Below, one piece after another: positions 33,519 through 42,549 of a stretch of 64,000 nucleotides of DNA. The stretch is from Mycolicibacterium komossense (lineage in GTDB: Bacteria; Actinomycetota; Actinomycetes; Mycobacteriales; Mycobacteriaceae). The DNA lies in NCBI RefSeq assembly GCF_025822605.1, contig NZ_JACKTY010000024.1, forward strand, positions 1-64,000, in the 5' to 3' direction. The notes below the pieces were generated by a model. That model searched no databases. It saw nothing but the letters and a program-made list of their open reading frames with translations, and was not told the origin of the DNA. Made by a program: the position numbers and the translations under genes. Position 1 is the stretch's first letter; the number at the start of each line of letters is the position of its first letter.

Positions 33519-34382
33519 TCAGCCGAGCGGGTTGCAACCCAGTTCGACGTTGGACAGATCGGAGATCTCCGACCAGCGCGCGGTGAGTTCATCGACCGTC
33601 GGTGTCTCCGAGAAGGTCACTCCCTTGTTCTGGAACTGCGCCACTCGCTGGATGTTTCCGCCGCCGACGACATACACGCTGCCCGAATCGGTGCACTGCT
33701 CACTGAGGAGGTAGCCCACGACCGGCGCCACCTGCGCGGCAGGCAGCTTCTCGAGCAGTTCCGGCGGGGCGATGTCGGTGGTCATCCGTGTCGCCGCCAT
33801 CGGCGCGACGGCGTTCGCCAGGATCCCGTACTTGGCGCCTTCGATGGCGAGGGTGTTGATCAGTCCGACCAACCCGAGTTTCGCCGCGCCGTAGTTGGCC
33901 TGGCCGAAGTTGCCGAACAGTCCGCTGGTCGAGGTGGCCATGACGATCCGGCCAAACTTCTTCTCGCGCAGGTGTGCCCAGGCCGCGCGGGTGACGTAGT
34001 AGCCGCCGTAAAGATGGACTTTGAGGACCGCGTCCCAGTTCTCCGTGCTCATCTTGTGGAATGCGCCGTCGCGCAGGATGCCGGCGTTGTTGACGACGCC
34101 GTCCACTGTTCCGAACTCGGTCACCGCGGCGTCGACCAACGACTGCGCGCCGTCCTCCGTCGAGATGTTGTCGTAGTTGGCCAACGCCGTTCCGCCGCGC
34201 TGGCGGATCTCGTCGACGACGGTGTCCGCCATGGCCTGCCCGGATCCCGATCCGTCGCGGGCTCCCCCGAGGTCGTTCACCACCACCTGGGCGCCCTCGT
34301 CGGCGGCGAGTAGCGCGTACTCGCGCCCCAGTCCGCCGCCCGCACCGGTGATGATGATGACCCTGCCGTCAAGCCCTGCCAT
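33519..34382 (-). CDS. SDR, multifunctional-enzyme-2 / HSD17B4-like 3-hydroxyacyl-CoA dehydrogenase
   Basis: The 287-residue SDR has TGAGGGLG (12-19), VVVNDLGGARDGSGSG (about 33-48), NNAGILRD (98-105) and catalytic Ser151, Tyr164 and Lys168 (ATSTSGLFGNFGQANYGAAK). The ND-LGG insert and NNAGILRD are hallmarks of the dehydrogenase part of peroxisomal multifunctional enzyme 2 and of mycobacterial Hsd4A/Rv0148-like proteins, which oxidise (3R)-hydroxyacyl-CoA. It pairs logically with the MaoC hydratase at 43760, which would make the (3R) product. Confidence 0.9.
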   Translation of the reverse strand: MAGLDGRVIIITGAGGGLGREYALLAADEGAQVVVNDLGGARDGSGSGQAMADTVVDEIRQRGGTALANYDNISTEDGAQSLVDAAVTEFGTVDGVVNNAGILRDGAFHKMSTENWDAVLKVHLYGGYYVTRAAWAHLREKKFGRIVMATSTSGLFGNFGQANYGAAKLGLVGLINTLAIEGAKYGILANAVAPMAATRMTTDIAPPELLEKLPAAQVAPVVGYLLSEQCTDSGSVYVVGGGNIQRVAQFQNKGVTFSETPTVDELTARWSEISDLSNVELGCNPLG

Positions 34383-34433
34383 GTTGCTCGTTCCATTCCT
34401 TCGAAGGTTTGATCGTCGAAAACTGCTGTACCG

Positions 34434-35840
34434 TCAGAAGATTTTGCGCATGATCTTGATGGCCCGATCCGTGTAAGGCGGGTACACCAACAGAGGATCG
34501 GGCCAGGTGGTCTTCGATAACACCGCGCGCCGATGGCTCAGCGCCTCGAAACCCCAGCGCCCGTGATAAGCACCTATCCCGCTGGCGCCCACTCCACCGA
34601 AGGGCAATTGCGGGACCAGACAGTGCATCGCCACATGGTTCACCACCGCTCCGCCGGACGGAATCGAGTCCACCAATCCCTTTGCCAACCGCCGAGACGC
34701 CGTGAAGACGTACAGCGCCAGGGGTTTCGGTCTGCTATTGACGAAATCCACAGCCGCATCGGTTGATTCGATGGTGATCACCGGCAAGACCGGTCCGAAG
34801 ATCTCGTCGGCCATCACCGGATCGGCAGCTGACGGGTCGAGGATCACGGTGGGCTCGATCGTCAACGCTTCGCGCGAGTAGCCGCCGCCGGCGAGGATCG
34901 TGCCGGTGGTGGAATCGATCAAGGAGGTCAGCCGGTCGAATTGCCGTGCGTTGACGATCCGCATTCCGCCAATGTCCTCGGCCCGAAAGGCCTTGATATT
35001 GGCGACGATCTTGTCGGTCAGCTCCTTGGCGATCGACCGCTCCGCCAGAACATAGTCCGGCGCGATACAGGTCTGGCCGGAGTTCAGCAGCTTGACCCAC
35101 GCGATACGTCGAGCCGCGACGTCGAGGTTCGCATCAGCGGCAACGACGACCGGGCTTTTACCACCGAGTTCCAAGGTGACCGGCGTCAGCGTCGGAGCGG
35201 CGGCGGCCATGATCAACTTGCCGATCTCGGTGCCACCGGTGAACAGAGCGTGATCGAAACCCTGCGCCAGCAGATCCTGCGTCGTCTGGCCATCACCTTC
35301 GACGACCCGGACCGCCTCGGCATCGAGGTATTGCGGCACCAGTTTGGCCAACAGTGCCGAAGTGGCGGGCGCCAGCTCTGAGGGCTTGAGTACCACGCAG
35401 TTGCCCGCCGCCACGGCGGCGACGATCGGTCCCAGGCTCAGGTAAAGCGGGTAGTTCCACGGCCCGATGACCAGGACGACACCGAGTGGGTCGTACTGCA
35501 CCCAGCTCCGTCCCGGTAGCTGGGCCAGTGGCAGCGGTTGCCGACGCGGCCGCATCCACGACTTGAGGTGCTTGCGCGCGAAAGTAGCTTCACCCTTGGT
35601 CGAGGCGATATCGCCAAGCCACGCCTCGACCGCCGGCCGGCCGAGATCGGCGTGCAGCGCCGCGGAGATCTCGGATTCTCTTTCGTCACAAAGCCGTTCG
35701 ATACCCTCGAGCTGAGACAGCCGCCAGCTCAGATCCCGGGTGCGACCGGTGTTGAAAACCTGGCGCAGCGCGGACAGATCAAAAGCGTCGGCTGCCGGGC
35801 CGGTCAGCGAGGTGTGCCCGGAAGCTGCCTGGATCGACAC
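34434..35840 (-). CDS. Aldehyde dehydrogenase (ALDH3 / coniferyl-aldehyde-dehydrogenase-like)
   Basis: The predicted protein is 468 residues from a GTG at 35840, nine bases after the SDR stop. Catalytic residues are Glu224 (TLELGGKSP) and Cys258 (NSGQTCIAPDYVL), and the NAD site includes GPWNYPLYLS (about 126-135) and FTGGTEIGK. The short length and GPWNYP motif place it in the ALDH3-like group, which contains fatty and coniferyl aldehyde dehydrogenases. It likely turns the aldehyde made by the adjacent SDR into the carboxylic acid used by FadD. Confidence 0.92.
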   Translation of the reverse strand: MSIQAASGHTSLTGPAADAFDLSALRQVFNTGRTRDLSWRLSQLEGIERLCDERESEISAALHADLGRPAVEAWLGDIASTKGEATFARKHLKSWMRPRRQPLPLAQLPGRSWVQYDPLGVVLVIGPWNYPLYLSLGPIVAAVAAGNCVVLKPSELAPATSALLAKLVPQYLDAEAVRVVEGDGQTTQDLLAQGFDHALFTGGTEIGKLIMAAAAPTLTPVTLELGGKSPVVVAADANLDVAARRIAWVKLLNSGQTCIAPDYVLAERSIAKELTDKIVANIKAFRAEDIGGMRIVNARQFDRLTSLIDSTTGTILAGGGYSREALTIEPTVILDPSAADPVMADEIFGPVLPVITIESTDAAVDFVNSRPKPLALYVFTASRRLAKGLVDSIPSGGAVVNHVAMHCLVPQLPFGGVGASGIGAYHGRWGFEALSHRRAVLSKTTWPDPLLVYPPYTDRAIKIMRKIF

Positions 35841-35848
35841 GTCTCGGC

Positions 35849-36640
35849 TCAGATCTCGGGCGCGGGGACGACACCGGAGAGTACGGCGCCGCTGATCCCA
35901 CCATCGACGACGAGCGCGTGACCGTTGATCCACCGTGCCTCATCGGAGGCCAGGAACAGCACAGCCGAGGCGATATCGTCCGGAGTCGCATGCCTGCCGA
36001 GGAGTTCCTTGATGCCGTCGAGGTTGTCCTTGCCCATCGATTCCTCGAAGTCCACCAGGATCGGGGTCTCGACCGGACCGGGCAGCACCGCGTTGATACG
36101 CAGACCCATTTCGACGACGGCCAGGCCCATCGTCATGGTGTAGACGGTGGTGGCTTCTTTGGAGAAGTTGTAGGCGTTGCCCTGCTGCGGGTTGGCCTTG
36201 AACCAGGCTGCGCCCTCTTCGAAGGTGTCGGTGGCGAGCAGATCCCGAATGGTGTCCAGGCGGGCCGGCCAGCCGAAACCTGCGGTCGAGGACACGATCA
36301 CCACGGAACCACCGGGGTTGAGCCGTTCGAAGAACGCCTCCGCCAGGTGACGGACGGCGAGGGTGTTAACCGCCAGCACCAGATCAGCCGGGGCCGTGCC
36401 GGGAATGCCCGCGACGTTGAGCAATCCGTCGAATGTCCCATCGAGCTGCTCGAGGGCGGCGTCGATGCTGCGGGGATTGGCGAGGTCGACCTCGATGTGT
36501 CGCGTCACCGCAGCCGTGGGGGTGTTCCGGTCCAATGAGGTCACTTCCGCGCCTGCGGCGAGCAGACGCTCGGCAACTGCGTTACCGATGCCGGAGGCGG
36601 CACCGGTGACGACGAAGCGCTTTCCTTGGAAGGCAGCCAT
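35849..36640 (-). CDS. SDR, alcohol-dehydrogenase-like (coniferyl-alcohol/3alpha-HSD type)
   Basis: The 263-residue SDR has TGAASGIG (12-19), VAGIPG (76-81), Ser117/118 and Tyr157/Lys161 (NAYNFSKEA). The short segment between the cofactor domain and NVAGIPGT, with a single Asp after strand 3, is typical of coniferyl-alcohol dehydrogenase and 3alpha-HSD/carbonyl-reductase type SDRs. Its place between P450 and ALDH suggests it oxidises the alcohol made by the P450. The P450 gene stop lies ten bases upstream of its start. Confidence 0.88.
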   Translation of the reverse strand: MAAFQGKRFVVTGAASGIGNAVAERLLAAGAEVTSLDRNTPTAAVTRHIEVDLANPRSIDAALEQLDGTFDGLLNVAGIPGTAPADLVLAVNTLAVRHLAEAFFERLNPGGSVVIVSSTAGFGWPARLDTIRDLLATDTFEEGAAWFKANPQQGNAYNFSKEATTVYTMTMGLAVVEMGLRINAVLPGPVETPILVDFEESMGKDNLDGIKELLGRHATPDDIASAVLFLASDEARWINGHALVVDGGISGAVLSGVVPAPEI

Positions 36641-36649
36641 CTATAACTC

Positions 36650-37909
36650 CTAATCGAGGGTGTAAGGCATGGATTTCGCGGCGCGCACGAAGTTGCCGAC
36701 GAGGTACTCCGGCTCGCCGACTCGCAGGTTCGGGGCCCGGAAGATCAACTCGCGGAAGAACGCCTCCAGCTGCATCTTGGCCAGGAAGCTACCCATGCAG
36801 AAGTGCGGCCCACCGCCTCCAAAGCCTAAGTGGTTGTTAGGCTTTCGGCGAATATCAAAAGTGTGAGGATTGGCGAACACCCGTTCGTCGCGGTTGGCCG
36901 AGGAGTACATCATCATGACCCACTCGCCTTCCTTGATCTCCTGTCCACGCAGGACCGTGTCCTGGGTGACGGTGCGGCGGAAGGTCATCACCGGAGTCAC
37001 CCAGCGCACGAACTCCTCCATGGCCGGCTTGATGTGCCCGTCATAGTCCTGCACCAACAGCTCCCGCTGGGCGGGGAACTGTTGCAGCGCATGGGTTGTC
37101 AAAGTAATCGTGTTGCGAGTGGTGTCGTTGCCGGCCACCGACAACAGAACGAAGAAGGCACCGAGTTCTTCGTCGGTGAGCTTGCGACCGTCGACCTCGG
37201 CCTGTACCAGTTGCGACATCAGGTCGGACGTCGGCTGCGAGCGGCGCAGCTCGGCCAATTCCAGACCGGCCGTGAGGAGGCCGACCAGCGAATCGCTGAG
37301 AACTTCCCCCGACTCCCGCCCGGCGGCCACGTCCTCGTCGGCCCACGACACCATGCCGTCGGCGTTGTGCGCTGCCTCGTCCCGCATGTCCTCGGGCAGG
37401 CCCATCATCTCGTAGATGGTCCACATGGGCAGGCGCTTGGAGACCTGCTGAACGAAGTCACCATTTTTGGTCCGCAGCAGTTCGTCGACGATCGTGGTGG
37501 CCTGGTTCTTGATCTGATCCTGAATCTTGGCCACCTGGCGGGGGGTAAAGACCGAGCTCACCAGCTTGCGCAGGCTGGAATGGCTGACCCCGTCCATTCC
37601 GAGGAAGGACTCGGCCGCCTCCAGCATCTCCTCCGGAACCGCCTCGCTCTGAACACCTTTGGCCGAGGAGAACAAACCTGGATGCTTGCTCACGTAGGCG
37701 ATGTCCTCGTGGCGGGTCACCACCCAAATGCCGTCGATTTCGGGTGCCATCAGCGCGCCGGCCAGCGGCGGGTGCCAGCTCAGCGGGCGCTCGTCCCGCA
37801 AGATCTTGAACGACGCCTCTCGGTCCTCGGCCGTGCCGGCCCAAAAACTCAGCGGCGATATGCTGACCGGATCGTAGGTGCGGCCGGGTGATGTCAGTCC
37901 AGCGGTCAT
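36650..37909 (-). CDS. Cytochrome P450 (CYP124/CYP125-like group)
   Basis: The 419-residue P450 has the I-helix oxygen-binding motif AGNDTTRNTI (about 261-270), the K-helix ExxR (EEFVRW near 297), and the heme loop HLGFGGGGPHFCMG with axial Cys371. Sequence style (SFWAGTAEDREASFKILRDE, SSANRDERVFANPHTFD) resembles mycobacterial CYP124/125/142 enzymes that hydroxylate terminal methyl groups of methyl-branched lipids and sterol side chains. Its electron donors are probably the ferredoxin at 26784 and the reductase at 25507. Overlaps the fadD start by ATGA. Confidence 0.93.
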   Translation of the reverse strand: MTAGLTSPGRTYDPVSISPLSFWAGTAEDREASFKILRDERPLSWHPPLAGALMAPEIDGIWVVTRHEDIAYVSKHPGLFSSAKGVQSEAVPEEMLEAAESFLGMDGVSHSSLRKLVSSVFTPRQVAKIQDQIKNQATTIVDELLRTKNGDFVQQVSKRLPMWTIYEMMGLPEDMRDEAAHNADGMVSWADEDVAAGRESGEVLSDSLVGLLTAGLELAELRRSQPTSDLMSQLVQAEVDGRKLTDEELGAFFVLLSVAGNDTTRNTITLTTHALQQFPAQRELLVQDYDGHIKPAMEEFVRWVTPVMTFRRTVTQDTVLRGQEIKEGEWVMMMYSSANRDERVFANPHTFDIRRKPNNHLGFGGGGPHFCMGSFLAKMQLEAFFRELIFRAPNLRVGEPEYLVGNFVRAAKSMPYTLD

Positions 37910-39444
37910 CTTCCTACCTCCACATATCGTTCCTGCAGTGTGCGTTTGACGAGCTTTCCGGTGGCTGACCGGGGCAGTTCGTCGACGAAATCGACCGAAC
38001 GTGGCGCCTTGAAACGCGCCAACCGCTCCCTGACGTAATCGATGATCTCGGAGGCCAGTCCGTCGGACGGCGACTCACCATCACGTAGCTGTACGACCGC
38101 CTTGACCTCTTGTCCCATCTCGGGATGAGGAATTCCGATCACGGCGACATCGTAGATCTGCGGGTGCATAGCCAACACGTTCTCGACCTCTTGCGGGTAG
38201 ATGTTCACTCCCCCGGAGATGATCATGAATGCCTTGCGATCGGTGAGGAACAGATAGCCGTCCTCGTCGAGGTAACCGATATCGCCTACGGTGGCCCAGT
38301 TATCGTGCGCGGGATGCCTTGACTCGGAAGTCTTTTCGGGGTCGTTGTGATAGGTGAACGGCGGCTCGTCGCGCTCGAAGTAGATGACGCCGGGCTGGCC
38401 GGTGGGCAGTTCTACGCCGTCGTCATCACAGATATGCACGGTGCCGATGGCGGCCTTACCGACCGATCCCCGCTTCTTGCGCCACTCGGGCGTGCTGATC
38501 AGCGTGACACCGTGGCCCTCGGTGGCCCCGTAATACTCGGCGAGGATCGGGCCCCACCAGTCGATCATCGCGTCCTTGACGTCCGGCGGGCAGGGTGCCG
38601 CCGCGTGCACCGCGAGCCGCAGTGACGACACGTCGTAGGACGCTCGCGTCTCTTCGGGCAGTTGCAGCAGACGTACGAACATGGTGGGCACCATTTGCAG
38701 CGCCGTGACCTTGTACCGCTGGATCGCCGCAAGAGAACCCTCGGCATCGAATCGATCCATCACCACGACGGTGCCACCCAGCGCCTGCACGGCCGCACAC
38801 CACTTCAGCGGCGCCGCATGATAAACGGGGGCCGGCGATAGGTAGACGTCATCGGCAGTGAATCCGAAACCGTGCTGCAGAAGAGCGGTGACGCTCTCAC
38901 CGGGCTCGTTGACCTGAATGGGCAACAGCCGCGGCTTGATGCCCTTGGGCCTGCCGGTCGTGCCCGAGGAGTACAGCATCTCCGATCCGCGGGGCTGGTC
39001 GGTCAACCGAGGACCCGCCTGCTCCAGCAGTTCGGTATAGGACTTGTATCCGTCGATCGCGCCGCCGAAGGCGTACCAGTGCTCGACCTGGGGTACCAGA
39101 GCGGCAACTTCGATGCTCAGCGATGCGACCCCCGCGGAAGCGAAGACAACCTGCGCGCCGCTGTCGGCCACGATGTAGGCGGCCTCGGCCGGCGACAGGT
39201 GCCAGTTCGCGAAGGTCACGTAGAGGCCAGACCGTACTGCGGCCCAGTAGATTTCAAAAGCCTCTGGCACATTGTCCGACAAGACGGCGATGACATCACC
39301 GGGTTGCAGGCCCAGCTGCCGCAGTACGGCGGCCAACCGGGCCGAGTTCTCGTCCAGCTGACCGTAGGTCACCGTCACGCCGGAATCTGCCATGACGACC
39401 GCCGGACGCTGGGGTGCGGTAGCGGCGTGTGCTCCTGGGAACAT
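37906..39444 (-). CDS. Acyl-CoA synthetase (FadD, ANL superfamily)
   Basis: The 512-residue AMP-forming ligase has the P-loop MLYSSGTTGRPKGIK (about 157-171), the core YYGATEGHG (about 304-312), the Tyr/Asp region DIGYLDEDGYLFLTDR (about 387-402) and the C-terminal Lys motif LPRSATGKLVKRTL. It activates a carboxylic acid to acyl-CoA and fits as the step after P450, SDR and ALDH. ATG start at 39444 lies three bases after the SCP2 stop, and its stop overlaps the P450 start. The alternative substrate class (aromatic acids) cannot be excluded. Confidence 0.92.
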   Translation of the reverse strand: MFPGAHAATAPQRPAVVMADSGVTVTYGQLDENSARLAAVLRQLGLQPGDVIAVLSDNVPEAFEIYWAAVRSGLYVTFANWHLSPAEAAYIVADSGAQVVFASAGVASLSIEVAALVPQVEHWYAFGGAIDGYKSYTELLEQAGPRLTDQPRGSEMLYSSGTTGRPKGIKPRLLPIQVNEPGESVTALLQHGFGFTADDVYLSPAPVYHAAPLKWCAAVQALGGTVVVMDRFDAEGSLAAIQRYKVTALQMVPTMFVRLLQLPEETRASYDVSSLRLAVHAAAPCPPDVKDAMIDWWGPILAEYYGATEGHGVTLISTPEWRKKRGSVGKAAIGTVHICDDDGVELPTGQPGVIYFERDEPPFTYHNDPEKTSESRHPAHDNWATVGDIGYLDEDGYLFLTDRKAFMIISGGVNIYPQEVENVLAMHPQIYDVAVIGIPHPEMGQEVKAVVQLRDGESPSDGLASEIIDYVRERLARFKAPRSVDFVDELPRSATGKLVKRTLQERYVEVGR

Positions 39445-39447
39445 GTT

Positions 39448-39855
39448 TTACTGGACGACCAGATCTTCGCGGCCGTCATCCTTGAGTCGCTGGATGTAGT
39501 CGCCGTAGAGCTTCTTACCGAGCGGGGCCAGCTTGAGCAGACTCGCCACGTTGCCATCGACCTTGATTTTGCGCTTGGCCATCGCCATCGGCAGGTTGAC
39601 CTTTCCCTGCCAATAGGCGTTGCCCAGATCGGCCGTCATGCCCATGGTGGCCGACGGAGTTGGCGCATCCGGGCCGCCGCCGCTGACCGCCTTGTTGGCC
39701 ATGTCGACGACGACCAGGGCGTCCGGCTCAGTGAAGTCAAAGGCCACCACCAAGCCGGTCTCGGCCAACTTCGGCCCGATTTCCGGATCCCCGAAGGCAT
39801 TTTCGAAGATCCCGCCGATGTACTTGGTGACTTCGTCAGAGTTGTTGAACCCCAT
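39448..39855 (-). CDS. SCP2 sterol-binding domain protein
   Basis: The predicted protein is 135 residues from ATG 39855 with a strong ribosome site (GGAGAGG); an upstream ATG lacks one. The SCP2 fold is indicated by GLVVAFDFTEPDALVVVDM (about 34-52), a central APTPSATMGMTADLGNAYW stretch and the hydrophobic pocket segment KVNLPMAMAKRKIKVDGNVAS (about 83-103). Such proteins bind sterols, fatty acids or acyl-CoA and may hand the substrate to FadD or P450. It is the first gene of the minus-strand run SCP2-fadD-P450-SDR-ALDH and onward. Confidence 0.85.
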   Translation of the reverse strand: MGFNNSDEVTKYIGGIFENAFGDPEIGPKLAETGLVVAFDFTEPDALVVVDMANKAVSGGGPDAPTPSATMGMTADLGNAYWQGKVNLPMAMAKRKIKVDGNVASLLKLAPLGKKLYGDYIQRLKDDGREDLVVQ

Positions 39856-39887
39856 CGTTCCCTCTCCAGTGCGACACACGTACAAAA

Positions 39888-39903
39888 CTTATTTCTGATT
39901 AAA
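39888..39903. promoter_or_regulatory. Operator-like site, island motif copy 6 (weak)
   Basis: CTTAT-TTCTGA-TTAAA has one perfect half-site and one with two mismatches to TYTAA-N6-TTARA. It lies 33 bp before the SCP2 start in an AT-rich patch (ATTAAAAAATATAGTACTTATGG), where the promoter of the P450 operon is expected. Confidence 0.4.
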
Positions 39904-39979
39904 AAATATAGTACTTATGGTGTGTAGCACAGTCAACATTCGAGTGTTGCTCATGACACACGCGAGCAGGATCCAACGA

Positions 39980-40018
39980 TTGACAGCGCCGTCGGCACAC
40001 TGCCGACGGCGCTGTCAA
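39980..40018 (-). terminator. Perfect long hairpin terminator of the 46284-40045 operon
   Basis: An 18-bp perfect stem (39980-39997 with 40001-40018, arms TTGACAGCGCCGTCGGCA and its complement) with the 3-nt loop CAC starts 27 bases after the stop of the CrtI-like gene. Confidence 0.85.
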
Positions 40019-40044
40019 GCCCAGCTGAGTCGCGAGCGCTGAAG

Positions 40045-41361
40045 CTAGCCGCTGGTCGTCAACGAGAAGGTCGCCGCGATCTCCTCGACGACGAGCTGCG
40101 CTGTCTCCGCACACGCGGTCGTACCGCCGTTGGCGTACTCCTTGACAGCGTCGCCGACGTTCCAGAGCCCTTCGAAGGGGGTGTCACGCGGTAGGTCAAA
40201 CCCGGCGACCGCACGCTGCGGGGGCCAGCCGTCACGTGTGATGGCAATATTGAGGACCCTCGCCCGCTCGTCGAAACCGTCGATCGTGTCCCGGAGATCC
40301 TCGAGCAGCAGATCGGTTTCGGCCTTCTCGTCGAAGTCGCCGACGGACGGCTTGGGGACCGAGGTGCCAACGTAGAGGTGCCATCCCGGCGGTGCCATCT
40401 CGGGGCAGATATCGGTGAAGTTCGCGATGTAGGCCACCCTGCGCGATTTGGCGAAACTCAACATGCCCGGCGCCTCGATCAACCGCTCCTGGCTGGCGAA
40501 GTTCACCGAGATCATCGCGGTAGGACGATCACCCTTGCGTACCAGCTCCCGATAGTCCGCAGGCACGTTACCCGCGCCGATCAAGCCCACGGTCGCCGCG
40601 GGCCCGACATCACTGACGACGATCGATGAAGCGATATCGATTGTCGTACCGTCACGTTCGACCTGTACGCCGGTCACTCTGTTACCGTCGACGACGATCT
40701 TCGTCACGTCCGTCGACAACCAGACCTCGCCCCCATGAGAGGCCACCACCTCCGCCAGCCCCTGCCAGAGACCGATCGTGCCCTGCGGGTGGAAACCGAA
40801 ACGCTTGAAGGCACTCTTGCGGGTGAAGTACGTCAGGAAGACCCTGGCCGGCAGATCCTCTGATCCCACTGCGAACACCGAGGCGCACATATTGCGGAAG
40901 ATGCCATGCACCCCTTCGTTTTTGGTGTATTTGGACACCCATTCGGCGGTAGTGATTTCATCCTCGGGCAGCCCGTCGTCGGATCGCGCCGCGCCAATGC
41001 CCTTGACCAGCTTCGCGCCTTGGCGGGTGAGCTTGCCGAGGAGTAGCCCCCAGCCGCCACCGGTGACGTCCACGTCCTTGCCACCGATTCGGTACAGGAT
41101 CGGTGGGCTGGGTTCCCGGATCTCGAACGGAGCACCGACCTCTTCACAGGTCTGCTGAGTGATGCCGCCGACCTCGATGACGATCGCCCCGTTGTTGACC
41201 TTGAACCCGTCGATGTCGTCGGTCGACGCGCGGCCACCGACCTTGTCCAGCCTTTCGACCACCAGGGTCCGGTAGCCACGATGCGCGAGGCGGGCAGCGG
41301 TGAACAATCCCCCCGCGCCGGCTCCGATGACGATGGCATCGAACTCACGTTGTTCGGTCAC
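40045..41361 (-). CDS. FAD-dependent oxidoreductase of the phytoene-desaturase/CrtI-like family
   Basis: The 438-residue flavoprotein has the N-terminal dinucleotide motif AIVIGAGAGGLFTAARLAHRG (about 10-30), ERLDKVGGRAST (about 36-47) and a C-terminal GLWNVGDAVKEYANGGTTACAETA FAD contact. This is the CrtI/amine-oxidase-like architecture, seen in carotenoid desaturases and also in prenyl or lipid desaturases and isomerases. The substrate is unknown. It is the last gene of the minus-strand operon and may reduce or desaturate an isoprenoid-like intermediate. Confidence 0.85.
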   Translation of the reverse strand: MTEQREFDAIVIGAGAGGLFTAARLAHRGYRTLVVERLDKVGGRASTDDIDGFKVNNGAIVIEVGGITQQTCEEVGAPFEIREPSPPILYRIGGKDVDVTGGGWGLLLGKLTRQGAKLVKGIGAARSDDGLPEDEITTAEWVSKYTKNEGVHGIFRNMCASVFAVGSEDLPARVFLTYFTRKSAFKRFGFHPQGTIGLWQGLAEVVASHGGEVWLSTDVTKIVVDGNRVTGVQVERDGTTIDIASSIVVSDVGPAATVGLIGAGNVPADYRELVRKGDRPTAMISVNFASQERLIEAPGMLSFAKSRRVAYIANFTDICPEMAPPGWHLYVGTSVPKPSVGDFDEKAETDLLLEDLRDTIDGFDERARVLNIAITRDGWPPQRAVAGFDLPRDTPFEGLWNVGDAVKEYANGGTTACAETAQLVVEEIAATFSLTTSG

Positions 41362-41385
41362 GTTGTGTCCTTTCGGTTTTCGGTT

Positions 41386-42546
41386 CTAGTACGAACGCGG
41401 CAGGCCGAGGGAGGTCTGTGCGACGAAGTTGAGCACCATCTCCCGGCTGACCGGAGCAGTGCGCATCAGGCGGGTGATGAACCACAGCTCCGAGAGCCCG
41501 TATTCGTGGGCCAGACCATTGCCACCATGGGTCTGGATAGCCTGGTCAAGCGCCTGCAGCGAGGCCTCAGATGCGGCGAACTTGGCGATATTGGCTGCCT
41601 CGGCCGCTGATTCGCCCGCATCGAAGAGTTCGGCGCTGCGCATGGTGGCCATCCGACCGAGTTCCACCGCGATGTGCGCTTCGGCCAAAGGGTGAGCAAT
41701 ACCCTGATGGGCGCCGATCGGGGTGGACCAGACCTGGCGTTGCTTGGCGTACTGCGCGGCCTTATCGATCGCGAACCGTCCGACACCGCTGCAGATCGCA
41801 CCGACCAGGATGCGCTCGGGATTCAGGCCCGAGAACACCTGCTTGAGCCCCTGGCCCGCCGTGCCGATGAGCGCGCCCTCGCCTACCTCCACCTCGTCGA
41901 GGAACACTGTGAACTGCTTATCGGGCGAGACGATGGAGGTTTCGATCTCCTGCAACGTCAGGCCCGGGCTGTTGGTGGGCACCACGAACAGCGACAGTGC
42001 GCTCTTCTCCGGAGTCGAGTGTTCGGCATCCTTGGCCACCAGGAGCACGGCCTCGGCCTGGTCGATGGCCGAGATGTAGTACTTCGAACCGGAGATCTTC
42101 CACCCGGTGTCCGTACGCCGCGCCGTGGTGGCGACCTTGTGGCTGTTGGAGCCGGCGTCGGGCTCGGTCAGACCGAAGGCCATCTTGCGCGACCCATCGG
42201 CAATGCTGGGCAACCACTCCCGCTTCATGGCCTCAGAGCCGTGATGGGCCAGGATACTGCCGCAGATCGCGGGCGAAATCACCCAGATCAGCATGGGCAT
42301 ACCGTGGGCCGCCAACTCCTCGACGACGACGACGGCCTCGGCCATGCCGCCGCCCCCACCGCCGTACTCCTCCGGCAGATGCACACCCAGCAGACCTGAG
42401 GCGCCCAGGTCCTTCCAGAGCTCTTCGATCCCCTGGCCGCGGCGGCCGCGCTCGAGGAAATACTCCTGCCCGTAGCGGGACACGATCCCCGCCACGCTCT
42501 CGCGAATTGCCCTGTGCTCCTCGGTGTCTACGACGAGATTCGACAC
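41386..42546 (-). CDS. Acyl-CoA dehydrogenase (FadE-type, third in the island)
   Basis: The 386-residue enzyme has the FAD motif FGLTEPDAGSNSHKV (about 125-139), and Glu in GLNPERILVGA (about 238-248) at the LCAD/IVD position. The C-terminus TAPVSREMVLNFVAQTSLGLPRSY lacks the classic EGT motif. The C-terminal SREM..NF...LGLPRSY ending is common in a mycobacterial FadE subgroup. It starts four bases after the stop codon of the SnoaL-crotonase gene, in one operon with MaoC and the CrtI-like gene. Confidence 0.9.
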   Translation of the reverse strand: MSNLVVDTEEHRAIRESVAGIVSRYGQEYFLERGRRGQGIEELWKDLGASGLLGVHLPEEYGGGGGGMAEAVVVVEELAAHGMPMLIWVISPAICGSILAHHGSEAMKREWLPSIADGSRKMAFGLTEPDAGSNSHKVATTARRTDTGWKISGSKYYISAIDQAEAVLLVAKDAEHSTPEKSALSLFVVPTNSPGLTLQEIETSIVSPDKQFTVFLDEVEVGEGALIGTAGQGLKQVFSGLNPERILVGAICSGVGRFAIDKAAQYAKQRQVWSTPIGAHQGIAHPLAEAHIAVELGRMATMRSAELFDAGESAAEAANIAKFAASEASLQALDQAIQTHGGNGLAHEYGLSELWFITRLMRTAPVSREMVLNFVAQTSLGLPRSY

Positions 42547-42549
42547 GTT